From positions 496,001 to 560,000 of the forward strand of contig CAVSRJ010000001.1 in NCBI GenBank assembly GCA_963730375.1: DNA of 64,000 bases, written 5' to 3'. Shown here piece after piece: positions 53,517 to 61,443 of this stretch. The notes beneath the pieces are model-generated. The model saw only the letters and a program-made list of their open reading frames with translations. It had not been told where the DNA came from and searched no databases. This stretch comes from UBA6224 sp963730375 (GTDB lineage: Bacteria > Patescibacteriota > Saccharimonadia > Saccharimonadales > UBA4665). Both the position numbers and the translations under genes were made by a program. Every line of letters begins with the position of its first letter. Positions within the stretch are counted from its first letter, which is position 1.

Positions 53517-54401
53517 CTAGAAGTTTGTTTGAATTTCTTGGTCTTTAGGATTTTCAGCGGCTTTTTCAGATTTCTTAGGCTCTGCTAGCTGGACTTTTTT
53601 CTTTAATCCTCGCTCGAAGGATCGTATTACAGTTTTGATGAAGTTTACTGAAAATACATTGCTTAAGCCTGAGTTTTCTTCAAAAACAACCCTTAAGTTT
53701 TGGGTTTGGCGACTTACTGCATAATCCCTATAAGGCACATAAGAAGCTACTATTCCAATTAGACTAGCCCTATCAATAGACTTCGTGCCCTCTATAGCTA
53801 TAAATTCTGGTCTGTTCACAATAGGGCCGCCACTGTTTCCAGGAAAAACGGTTGTATCTACCAAAAAAGGCTCGGTTGGCGACTTAAACGTATCTCTTAT
53901 TCTTGCAATCGTACCTGATCGCACAATTACACTATTACTCTTGTCGCCGACCAAGCTAACGGGAAAGCCAAGCGCATAGACACTATCTCCGTCAGACTGT
54001 CCGTCAATTTCCATTTCTTGAGTAGTTAATGTGTGCTTAATGTCATGAAAATAGCTTACCTGCATGTCTTCTGCTTGAAATAAATTAAAATTCACAGGGA
54101 TAACCGCAACATCAACTTTCTTAATACGGTGACCATGCCATAATTTTTGCCCTGTAGCCAGATTATATAGATTTAAAACATACCCTTTAGGCGTTCCCAG
54201 GGCTTTTGGATTAATGCGCAACAATACTTTATCATTGCCCGCTAAAACATGCTTATTAGTTACGAGATAAACTCTTCCTTGATCGCCCCTTAATGTATGA
54301 AAATAGAAAAAACCCGAAGCTCCCCACACTACTTGGCCGTTTTGTTGTTCATATCCTATAGCAACTACAGCGTCTGTAAAAAATGGAGGGATTGATGCCA
54401 T
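53517..54401 (-). CDS. Trypsin-like serine protease
   Basis: The product has 294 residues without a signal peptide, so it is probably cytoplasmic. The catalytic triad is visible: His in VYLVTNKHVLAG, Asp in KVDVAVIPVN and Ser in FPGNSGGPIVN. The domain fills residues 1-245; the tail is Lys-rich (KKKVQLAEPKKSEKAAENPK). AAAGGAGA precedes the ATG. Uncoupled cytoplasmic trypsin-like proteases often sit in bacterial conflict systems; that link here is an inference from context. Confidence 0.88.
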   Translation of the reverse strand: MASIPPFFTDAVVAIGYEQQNGQVVWGASGFFYFHTLRGDQGRVYLVTNKHVLAGNDKVLLRINPKALGTPKGYVLNLYNLATGQKLWHGHRIKKVDVAVIPVNFNLFQAEDMQVSYFHDIKHTLTTQEMEIDGQSDGDSVYALGFPVSLVGDKSNSVIVRSGTIARIRDTFKSPTEPFLVDTTVFPGNSGGPIVNRPEFIAIEGTKSIDRASLIGIVASYVPYRDYAVSRQTQNLRVVFEENSGLSNVFSVNFIKTVIRSFERGLKKKVQLAEPKKSEKAAENPKDQEIQTNF

Positions 54402-54453
54402 AAAGGTCTCCTTTGGTGTAATACTTGGCTGAGTATATTATGTCAAGTTAGGA

Positions 54454-55233
54454 CTATTCTGAAGGGTAAAGTCGAATGGCGTAATGATGACCCATATCGT
54501 CACTGATAAAACTAAATGTTTTAGGCCTTCCTTTCACAAGCTTAGGCCATCCAGTTGGGCGTCGCTCCTCAGGCAAGCCCACCAACTCGTTAACTGTAAG
54601 TGGCCCATTACTACTAATTGGCGTCGATATGTCAATGGAGCTTTCCGGGCTATCGTAGACAAAGTACGCGTCTCCATTCTTACTAATGCCAAACACATGA
54701 TCACCATCTTCGTGCTGCCTTTTGCCCAGTATGGTAAGACCTGCATCAAATGCATTTTCTATAGCAATCAGAGTTCCGATTTTCGTCCTAAGTGCTGCAA
54801 GTGTCATGTTGCCGTATTCATAGTCGGGCTGTCTTTGCTGCTTTTGTATGACGTGCTCTATAAGGTCTTTAAAAACATAATGTTTAGGCTGTGGTGCTCC
54901 GAACTCCTGCCATACTTCAGGATCAAACGGATCGTCATCAAAATTAATTTCCCACTCTGATGTTGTGAGATCCTCCAGTATATATTTGCCTGGAAAATAC
55001 TTACTTGCGAGGTATTCGTGAAAATCGAGATAATCGGGACGGTTTAAGAGTGTATTGAACTCCTCGTCAGTTAAAGTCGCCTCATTTTCGGATCTCTTAA
55101 TTGATTCTAGATAATCACTATGATCGATATCGGTATGTTTTAGAACTGCATCTAGACTACCTGCAACACAAAAACTGCCAATATTTTGACTTGCTAGAGA
55201 TTTGGTAGCAGCAACGGCGTGCTCATAGGACAT
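54454..55233 (-). CDS. Unknown acidic protein, 259 residues
   Basis: I do not recognise the family. The protein is acidic and soluble. The first 40 residues include one Cys (GSFCVAGSLDAVLK). The middle is helical and Gln-rich (DLIEHVIQKQQRQPDYEYGN). The last third has beta character with HVFGISKNGDAYFVYDSPES and ends SDDMGHHYAIRLYPSE. It lies 52 bp upstream of the protease gene in the same direction, so the two may be an operon. A 13-bp palindrome lies in its upstream region. Confidence 0.7.
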   Translation of the reverse strand: MSYEHAVAATKSLASQNIGSFCVAGSLDAVLKHTDIDHSDYLESIKRSENEATLTDEEFNTLLNRPDYLDFHEYLASKYFPGKYILEDLTTSEWEINFDDDPFDPEVWQEFGAPQPKHYVFKDLIEHVIQKQQRQPDYEYGNMTLAALRTKIGTLIAIENAFDAGLTILGKRQHEDGDHVFGISKNGDAYFVYDSPESSIDISTPISSNGPLTVNELVGLPEERRPTGWPKLVKGRPKTFSFISDDMGHHYAIRLYPSE

Positions 55234-55253
55234 CCCAATATAATATTACAAAA

Positions 55254-55266
55254 TACAATTATTGTA
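55254..55266. promoter_or_regulatory. Palindrome TACAATTATTGTA
   Basis: A perfect 13-bp palindrome 20 bp upstream of the 259-residue gene, in an AT-rich promoter zone. It could be an operator. Confidence 0.35.
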
Positions 55267-55449
55267 AATATTCTGATATAAAATATTGAGGTGACCGTAT
55301 GGAGCACTTGTTGCTGTTATCCTGGCTGAGCGTCTTGATCTAGGCTAGTCTTTCAGATGATCTATTGAGTAGTGTAGATCATCTATTGGAATTTGATGTA
55401 GCTCCATTAGTTTATACAAGGATTTGCCAATCCCTAGTAGGTTAATTTT

Positions 55450-56106
55450 TCAGGGGTTGACATCGCTTATACCTAACATTGTATCGTTTGGCATAATTAT
55501 TATACCGTAGCGGTGCAACTCTAACACTTCAGTTAGTACAGACAATTTATCAAAAGCAAAATTTTCTTTTGAACCTCTATAATCCCCATCTTTTAGACTT
55601 AGCCTGATTTCTTGGCTAGCAAATATTCGCAAAAGGGATAATTGCTGATACGAAAGTGACTCGGCAATTTTCAGCAATTCGTTTGCTTGTTGCTGGCTAA
55701 TTGAAGGCTCAAAGCTAATGTTTGCAATAAGATTAGCTATGTATTTTAACTTCTTTTGTTCACTTTCGTTCTCGGCAAAGTTAATTGCACGCTCCCAAAT
55801 CTCAAAAGCGCTGGATGGAGCATCAACATTGTCGCCAAAAAAGCCGTCAGTACGAATTTCTTTACCGGCTTCTAGGTGCTCGTCTATTTTGCATACTGTG
55901 AACGCAACTAGTGCTGCAACTTTTTTGCGTTTACGTCCTGTAAGTCGTTGCGCAGCGTCCACTATAACAGGAGTGATTGGACCTATTACTGCACCTAACG
56001 GCCCGCCAATACTCAGACCTATAAGAGCGCCTGCTGAAGCACCTGCGATATCTTGTGCATCACCTTTCAGGCTCTCAATGAAATTTTCATCGTCTTCTCT
56101 AGGCAT
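55450..56106 (-). CDS. Glycine-zipper protein of the protease cluster
   Basis: The product has 218 residues starting MPREDDENFIESLKGDAQD. A glycine-zipper hydrophobic pair follows (AGASAGALIGLSIGGPLGAV). The rest is a soluble helical domain (WERAINFAENESEQKKLKYI, QQQANELLKIAESLSYQQLS). I use ATG 56106 with AAAGGTGA upstream; the longer frame runs back through a tRNA-Gln fragment. The 25 bp before this gene are nearly repeated before the protease gene, linking the two. A membrane-pore or anchor role is possible but unproven. Confidence 0.65.
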   Translation of the reverse strand: MPREDDENFIESLKGDAQDIAGASAGALIGLSIGGPLGAVIGPITPVIVDAAQRLTGRKRKKVAALVAFTVCKIDEHLEAGKEIRTDGFFGDNVDAPSSAFEIWERAINFAENESEQKKLKYIANLIANISFEPSISQQQANELLKIAESLSYQQLSLLRIFASQEIRLSLKDGDYRGSKENFAFDKLSVLTEVLELHRYGIIIMPNDTMLGISDVNP

Positions 56107-56130
56107 TACGGTCACCTTTGGTGCACTACT

Positions 56131-56153
56131 TGGCTGGGGCAACAGGATTCGAA
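56131..56153 (-). other. tRNA-Gln 3'-end remnant (possible attachment site)
   Basis: On the minus strand the sequence reads TTCGAATCC through CCCCAGCCA, the T-loop, acceptor strand, discriminator G and CCA of a tRNA-Gln. The upstream half of the T-stem does not pair, so this is a fragment, not a tRNA gene. Such fragments arise where integrative elements insert into tRNA 3' ends. Confidence 0.6.
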
Positions 56154-56255
56154 CATAGGCATAGTAGTGGCCGCATTTACGAATTGTAAATACACTCAAA
56201 ATTCTAGGTACATGATTGACATACAGTCAAATAGATATATTATTATTTTAATACT

Positions 56256-57419
56256 ATGGCAGAAGTGTACGCAACACAAGATATCTTGACTCCGGCGGTC
56301 GGCAGCCCATCGTTAGGCCGAATCAGACCAATGGAGTTAATCCAAGCTCATGACGAACGCGCTACCTACATGGGTGCTCTCGGGCTATTTGGCACGGCTG
56401 GCAACCCGGATGTCATATATGACTGGCGGGCAGAAGTACTGCCGACTATACACGAAGCGCTGGCGGGAAGGGGCGTTGATGGGCGCGTTACGGTATACAA
56501 TCCTCTGAAGCGAGATTGGAATCCATCTGACGCTGCCGAAGAGGCACTTCATTTAGCACGAGATGCCGCACTAGTATTGCCAGTTCTGGATTTGACGACT
56601 GGTCACGCCAGTTTGGCTGAAACCGGCTTTGCAGCTCTTGGCGGTACTCTTCGACCACAAAGAGTCCATATGTTTATCGAATCTGGCCAGGCACACGACG
56701 ACGCGACAAGGCGCGCTCGCTCATTGACAACTATGCTCGCCAGACAAACACTGCAGGATTTTCGTATCAATGCCAAGATGGCGCCAGATTTGGCATCGAT
56801 GGTGTCGAATGGCGTCAATGATGTGAGTGATTTCGTGGAAGAGGCGAGCAGCCGAGTGCTTCACGAGAACCGTTACACTATTATGCCGCGCACCGATTTG
56901 GCGCCTCGAGTAAGTTTGGTGGGTAGCGGCGCACCACGATACAGCGACTCATGGTACGAGGGTATATTAGGACGACTACAGGATGCCGGTCTTGAATCGC
57001 ACGAGGTATTTAGCGCCTATGCTAAGGACTGGACTGAGGACAATGCTGTTGAAGAGTTAGCGCACAAGACGAACGATGCCGTCGTTTTGTTCGCCGTCAC
57101 TGAGACTGAAAATAGTTTTGGCGCAATGGGTGAGCTGGGATGGCTGATAACCTACTGTGTTATGAACGGCCAGCGACTGGGTATATATGTTGAGCGCCAC
57201 GACAGTGACCCCAAATCCGACGCTAATCGGCAGCGCAAGCTCGCTATGGCTCATCTGGGTCGACAACTGCTTGATTTTCCCGATTTGCCAGTGTTTGTCG
57301 CCAATAGCCCTGCGGAGTTAGCGAGGTACGGTGCAACGGAGCTTGCCAAATACAAGCAACTCCAGATGGCCCACCAAGTTGCAGGGATAGCTCCAGAAGA
57401 CAGTATGTCGGACAGCTGA
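56256..57419 (+). CDS. Tandem nucleoside 2-deoxyribosyltransferase-like protein
   Basis: The product has 387 residues with two similar Rossmann-like domains. Domain one (about 42-180) shows LFGTAGNPDVIYDWRAEVLP, VYNPLKRDWNPSDAAEEALH and the acidic pair in TGHASLAETGFAAL. Domain two (about 218-365) repeats the plan: LVGSGAPRYSDSWYEGILGR, SAYAKDWTEDNAVEELAHKT and NSFGAMGELGWLITY. The conserved Glu in both could act on N-glycosidic bonds of nucleosides or NAD-like substrates. No SD sequence; an AT-rich -10-like stretch lies just before the ATG. It is divergent from the protease cluster. Confidence 0.75.
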   Translation: MAEVYATQDILTPAVGSPSLGRIRPMELIQAHDERATYMGALGLFGTAGNPDVIYDWRAEVLPTIHEALAGRGVDGRVTVYNPLKRDWNPSDAAEEALHLARDAALVLPVLDLTTGHASLAETGFAALGGTLRPQRVHMFIESGQAHDDATRRARSLTTMLARQTLQDFRINAKMAPDLASMVSNGVNDVSDFVEEASSRVLHENRYTIMPRTDLAPRVSLVGSGAPRYSDSWYEGILGRLQDAGLESHEVFSAYAKDWTEDNAVEELAHKTNDAVVLFAVTETENSFGAMGELGWLITYCVMNGQRLGIYVERHDSDPKSDANRQRKLAMAHLGRQLLDFPDLPVFVANSPAELARYGATELAKYKQLQMAHQVAGIAPEDSMSDS

Positions 57420-57589
57420 CTTGAATAGTCACAACTAATTGAAAAAGAATCAAAAAAATGTTAGTGTAATGCACAGCTCACATATCGAGCGCACTTTGAC
57501 ATGGCAAAAGTGTGAGTTCTTTTGCGTTTTGTGTTCGGCTACTTTCGCTTCAGCGCTGAAGGAAAGGTAGCCTAACACGAGGCACATCG
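57420..57589. other. Gap with hairpin GGCTACTTTC
   Basis: GGCTACTTTC and GGAAAGGTAGCC pair around TTCAGCGCTGAA (57536-57572). The stem is loosely like the CTACTTTTCT hairpins elsewhere. No gene is seen. Confidence 0.45.
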
Positions 57590-57604
57590 ATGAGAGGATT
57601 CTCC

Positions 57605-58165
57605 ATGACCCACGCCGACAACAACACCGACCTCATGCTGCCCACCGACTCGTTCCTGGGGCGGCTGCACATCCACGCCGCCAACTTCGACACCAGGGCT
57701 CTGATCCGGCCGCTCGACGAGCGCGACCGCCGCAGCGCTGAGCTGAGGAAGGGCAGCGTCGGCAACGACTACGTGTTCCGATGGAACCCGCGGGAGACCG
57801 CGCAGCTGCTGACGGGCGAGGACTACCAGCGCTACTGGACGGTCGTCGACCGACGACCCGAGGAGCTGCTGGCGCAGCACCTCTACGACCGCCTCCAGGA
57901 CGAGGGGATCGACATGCTCAGCAACGTCGACCTCATCCTCAACGCCGCCGCCAGCGGTGTCGCCGTCCAGATCATCTGGGGACCCGCCCCGCCGCACACC
58001 AGCTTCTACCGCCTCGCCGTCCGCGGTGACGAGGAGGAGCGCTACGTGCGTCAGGTGGCATCGGTGCTGCAGCAGCGACTGGACATCCACGCCACCCCGG
58101 ACCTCGAGTCCAGCGGCTGGTGCCTGGAGTTCCCGCTGCGGGAGTACCAGCCCGTCACGGCGTGA
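57605..58165 (+). CDS. Unknown GC-rich gene
   Basis: The product has 186 residues and I do not recognise the family. Third codon positions are almost all G or C, unlike the neighbours, so it is probably recently acquired from a GC-rich bacterium; actinobacterial origin would fit the known hosts of Saccharibacteria. The protein is soluble: FLGRLHIHAANFDTRALIRP near the start, FRWNPRETAQLLTGEDYQRY in the middle and SSGWCLEFPLREYQPVTA at the end. ATG 57605 follows AGAGGA; an ATG at 57590 is also in frame. A large hairpin follows the stop. Confidence 0.7.
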   Translation: MTHADNNTDLMLPTDSFLGRLHIHAANFDTRALIRPLDERDRRSAELRKGSVGNDYVFRWNPRETAQLLTGEDYQRYWTVVDRRPEELLAQHLYDRLQDEGIDMLSNVDLILNAAASGVAVQIIWGPAPPHTSFYRLAVRGDEEERYVRQVASVLQQRLDIHATPDLESSGWCLEFPLREYQPVTA

Positions 58166-58223
58166 CCATCCCGCGTGCGGGAGATGCTGTGCCCCTGGCG
58201 CCCTCTCCCGCACGCGCGGTCAC
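58162..58223 (+). terminator. Large hairpin after the GC-rich gene
   Basis: GTGACC...CCCGCGTGCGGGAGA pairs with TCTCCCGCACGCG...GGTCAC, a stem of over 20 bp. It has no T-run. The GC-rich tract ends here. Confidence 0.6.
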
Positions 58224-58326
58224 CCCATCATCCCACTACCTTTTGCCATGTCTCACCTCACTGATTATATGTTTTTGGATTTATCCTATGCTCCTGGGAT
58301 AGTTCGGCTCATGAACAGGTAAACCC

Positions 58327-58355
58327 TTAGCAAAATGGAACAAACATGATAAAAT
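58327..58355 (+). promoter_or_regulatory. Promoter of the 65-residue gene
   Basis: TTAGCA, a 17-bp spacer and TAAAAT end 6 bp before ATG 58362, so the message should be leaderless. Confidence 0.65.
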
Positions 58356-58361
58356 AATAGT

Positions 58362-58559
58362 ATGAATGAAAGACGTACAGGGCATAGCGTACCTGAAAGT
58401 TATTGGGATCGAGCCAGCATGGCTGAGGACGCAAGGCTTGAGCGCGAAGCGCTAGATTTAGAATTTGCATCAGACCAAGCAGCTGGCGAGTCTCGGTTCA
58501 GGCGCCCCGCTAGCACTGAATCCGCCGAGACACCTGCTGTGGACTCAACCTCTGTATAA
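58362..58559 (+). CDS. Small acidic protein, 65 residues
   Basis: The product is charged and probably disordered (YWDRASMAEDARLEREALDL in the middle, Thr/Ser/Glu-rich end). No family is recognised. The good promoter spaced for a leaderless start is the main support. It has its own transcript between the two GC-rich genes. Confidence 0.6.
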   Translation: MNERRTGHSVPESYWDRASMAEDARLEREALDLEFASDQAAGESRFRRPASTESAETPAVDSTSV

Positions 58560-58618
58560 CCTGGCGTATAGCCTAAAATCGTCATAGGACAGCCGAGGCC
58601 AAGTGCTACACTGGAGCT

Positions 58619-59005
58619 ATGCCAGATACTATCAACGACCGTCATAAGGCTGAAAACGAAGCGATTTTTCGTGGGTTGAACCAGCGCGTACAGCGCGGCG
58701 TACATACGTCCAATGCTATGACATCCGAAACTGGGGCTGTATCATTACGATTTGACGACAAAGATCCTCTGGATTTTTTTTGTGAATGCGCTGATGAAAA
58801 CTGCCAGGAAAGAATCCAGATGAGCCTCGAAGAATATACTGAAATCCATAAGGACAAACGTCGATTTATCATTGTCCCTGGCCATGATGTGTCAGAGATA
58901 GAAAACGTCACCACCAAAAAATCTTCTTACTGGGTGGTTACAAAATACGAAGTTCCTCCCGAAAACTCCAGTACCCTGCATCCTACAGACGTTCACAACA
59001 CGTAA
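58619..59005 (+). CDS. Small protein with a CxCxxxxC motif
   Basis: The product has 128 residues. The segment FFCECADENCQERIQMSLEE followed by RRFIIVPGHDVSEIENV matches a small domain seen mostly in actinobacterial proteins, where the Cys residues may hold a metal. No signal or membrane helix. TACACT lies 6 bp before the ATG, so it is leaderless. Its codon use is ordinary, unlike the GC-rich genes on either side. Confidence 0.7.
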   Translation: MPDTINDRHKAENEAIFRGLNQRVQRGVHTSNAMTSETGAVSLRFDDKDPLDFFCECADENCQERIQMSLEEYTEIHKDKRRFIIVPGHDVSEIENVTTKKSSYWVVTKYEVPPENSSTLHPTDVHNT

Positions 59006-59116
59006 AAATACGGTTATAGCTATGCAAGGAAATAGCCAAGTAGCCACAATTACGGTATAGTATAGCTAGAAACATTCGGAACCGCCGTTTGTTTGGAACC
59101 TACCTAGGGAGTTGTC

Positions 59117-60175
59117 ATGTCTCTCGTCCATGCACTGCCGAACATCCTGCACACGTTGTTGATGATCCTGCTGGGCATCGGCCTCGGCGTCATCCTGAAC
59201 CTGGTCTGGCACGAGATCGGCCACGCCGTCGCACTGTTGCGGCGAGGGTTGACCGTTCTGGAGCTGGGTGTGGGGATTCCTCTCGAGGAGTTCTCACAGA
59301 AGGAGAAGTCCCCGGAGCAGCTCCAGGACCTCGCCTGGCGTCGCCTGAACCTGCCGAACTACTACCGGTACAAGGCGCGGATCAAGGCCTCGTGCGCGCC
59401 GGTCTACGGACAGGCACGTGCGCTGCTGGCGGCCGTCACTCCGGAGTTCATGAAGCGGGCTGGCGGCAAGCTGCCCAGCTTCCCGCGCGGACCGATCCTG
59501 CGCATCAAGGCGGGTCGTATCCCATTCGTCCCGTTCGACCTGACGCTGGCACCGCTCCTGATCGGCGCCTACGTCAAGCAGGACACCGACGAGCTGCGCG
59601 ACGCGACCTACACCGACAAGTCGGTCGTCTACGGCGCTGGCGTGGTCATGAACCTGCTGCTCGCCGAGCTGATCGGTGTCGCCTACTACGGCGTCATGCA
59701 GATCATGCACCCGGACGACGTGGTCACGACGAAGTTCTTCGCCGTGATGCTGATCGTCTTCTCGTTGACGTTCATTGCCCGGCGAGTCATCACCATGGTG
59801 GCGCCGTTCATCGGGCTGGCGTTCTTCGCGTGGGCGGTGTTCGCCTTCTCGCACGGTTCGGCCTCGTCGTCAGGCTCTGCCGGAGGCGGTCCCATCTTTG
59901 CGGTGAAGCTCGCTGCCAGCGGACAGACCCTGTCCCAGGTGGTGTTCCTCGCCGCAATCGTGTCGCTGAGCCTCGCGTTCACCAACATGATCCCGATGGT
60001 GCCACTGGACGGCGGCTTCATGGCGGTCAGCTTCATGAAGCGAGTAGGGCTGGATCGGTTCATCCCGGCCTACCGCAACATCACCGGCTTCGTGTTCGTC
60101 AGCATGTTCGGCATGCTGATGCTCGGAGACGTCGTGATGCTGCTGCGACCAGTCGTGTTGAACGTCACCGGGTAG
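59117..60175 (+). CDS. M50-family membrane metalloprotease, GC-rich
   Basis: The product has 352 residues. The zinc site VWHEIGHAVAL (HExxH) lies in the first membrane helix and MIPMVPLDGG (the third-ligand LDG motif) lies in a late one, as in site-2 proteases. Between them are a soluble insert (residues about 55-140) and several helices. Such enzymes cleave substrates within the membrane, often in signalling. Third positions are almost all G or C, as in the gene at 57605. AGGGAG precedes the ATG, and a large hairpin follows the stop. Confidence 0.85.
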   Translation: MSLVHALPNILHTLLMILLGIGLGVILNLVWHEIGHAVALLRRGLTVLELGVGIPLEEFSQKEKSPEQLQDLAWRRLNLPNYYRYKARIKASCAPVYGQARALLAAVTPEFMKRAGGKLPSFPRGPILRIKAGRIPFVPFDLTLAPLLIGAYVKQDTDELRDATYTDKSVVYGAGVVMNLLLAELIGVAYYGVMQIMHPDDVVTTKFFAVMLIVFSLTFIARRVITMVAPFIGLAFFAWAVFAFSHGSASSSGSAGGGPIFAVKLAASGQTLSQVVFLAAIVSLSLAFTNMIPMVPLDGGFMAVSFMKRVGLDRFIPAYRNITGFVFVSMFGMLMLGDVVMLLRPVVLNVTG

Positions 60176-60181
60176 CACCCT

Positions 60182-60228
60182 CCGCGTACCACCAGGCCGA
60201 GCCATTTCAGGCTTGGTGGTACGCGGGT
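60182..60228 (+). terminator. Large hairpin after the M50 gene
   Basis: CGCGTACCACCA (60184-60195) pairs with TGGTGGTACGCG (60214-60225). It has no T-run. It mirrors the hairpin after the other GC-rich gene. Confidence 0.65.
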
Positions 60229-60410
60229 GCACCCGAACAGACAGCTTCCTAGGTACATTTTTTCTTTATTGCTCCCCGATGGAAGCGCTTGCCATAGTGT
60301 GCACGACCTTCGTGCGTACTCTAGCCGGCGAGATCCAGGCGACCTGAGAACTTTTCTCAAGGCGTATGGTGCTACAATCAACATATCAGCAATGTAGCGG
60401 GAGAATTATT

Positions 60411-60793
60411 ATGGCTAAATACGTCGATGGATTTGTGCTAGTGGTGCCCAAGGGAAAAGAAGCGGAATATCAAAAAATGGCTGAAGATGGTCGCGACGCA
60501 TGGATGAAACACGGTGCACTGCAATACTTTGAGTGCCGCGGCAAGGATCTATCAAGCAGCAAGAAATGGGCGACGAGAAAAGCCGAGATTTTGCAGAGAT
60601 GGCGTCCGTTAATGACGGTGAAAACGTGTGGTTTTCGTTTATTATTTTTGAGTCGAGAGAACACCGCGAAGAGGTAAATCAAAAAGTCATGGCGGAAATG
60701 AGTGAGGCTTACAAAGAGCAAAGTGACTTCACGATGCCAGCGGACATGACAAAAATGGCCTATGGTGGGTTCGAGGTCGTAGTAGAAGGCTAG
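60411..60793 (+). CDS. DUF1428 protein, with a one-base deletion
   Basis: Two frames join into about 127 residues of a DUF1428 protein: KYVDGFVLVVPKGKEAEYQK and GALQYFECRGKDLSS in the first, then VWFSFIIFESREHREEVNQK and MPADMTKMAYGGFEVVVEG in the second. The function of DUF1428 is unknown; the fold is dimeric alpha/beta ABM-like. Inserting one base near 60557 (AAGCAGCAAGAAATG) restores the frame. TACAAT and GGGAG lie upstream. Confidence 0.75.
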
Positions 60794-60877
60794 TGCGTCT
60801 ATGAGTAGTCGCCCGGTCCGCCCCATTACGACCGCTGGCGCTTGCATTTTTACTAGGATAGATTCACTATACATTCT

Positions 60878-61363
60878 ATGAGCGAGGCAGTGTATTCACC
60901 GGTACGCCTTACCCTCTACAATGGCAGGATCGACTCGTTGTGGCAGGATGATATTGCGGTCTGGACAGGAGAGTATACGCCACATCCTAATCCTGAATAC
61001 GAAGCGCTTCAGATAGAACGTCGCAAAAAGAATTTGATGCAAAATTTTAAGCGATTCAGACTATTTGACCCTACAATCGAGCTATTGTCACTTACTCTCG
61101 ATACAGAAGAAGTTCCCGAACCAACAGATATGCGCATACGACAGACTAGGATGCTGCGTGTTTCGACATACCTGATGCCATACATCGACCCAGTGTACTT
61201 GCAACCTATATTTGAGCTGCGTCAGCAAGCACCCAGCGCTGAGTACGTCCATAAAAATTTGGTGGAATATCGACTCAGAGCAGGTGGCGAGGCAGTCTCT
61301 CATGCGTTTGGCTCGGGTATGCAGAATACACCATCACCCGCCCAATTATTAGCCAAACTGTAG
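60878..61363 (+). CDS. Unknown protein, 161 residues
   Basis: I do not recognise the family. The sequence is soluble with charged helices (PEYEALQIERRKKNLMQNFK) and a middle region rich in Leu, Tyr and Pro (RVSTYLMPYIDPVYLQPIFE). The end is unstructured (GSGMQNTPSPAQLLAKL). TATAC-like bases lie directly before the ATG, but the distance is too short for a clear leaderless call. Confidence 0.6.
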   Translation: MSEAVYSPVRLTLYNGRIDSLWQDDIAVWTGEYTPHPNPEYEALQIERRKKNLMQNFKRFRLFDPTIELLSLTLDTEEVPEPTDMRIRQTRMLRVSTYLMPYIDPVYLQPIFELRQQAPSAEYVHKNLVEYRLRAGGEAVSHAFGSGMQNTPSPAQLLAKL

Positions 61364-61443
61364 TTAACATTTGACACAGTTCTCATCTAGTTGCTCGTTA
61401 TTATATTGTTCTGGTGATTGAATCGATGCGGTAAAATAGAGGT

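Noticed and set aside
55299..55343. Possible 14-residue peptide MEHLLLLSWLSVLI
   Set aside because: GAGGTGA precedes it, but it is too short and isolated to support without conservation.
57536..60240. Integron-type cassettes around the GC-rich genes
   Set aside because: GCCTAAC after the first hairpin resembles a core site, but no matching GTTRRRY partner or integrase is present, and genes carry their own promoters.
59089..60252. Long plus-strand frame of 387 codons over the M50 gene
   Set aside because: It is a second open frame created by high GC; it lacks any domain, while the other frame has HExxH and LDG motifs.
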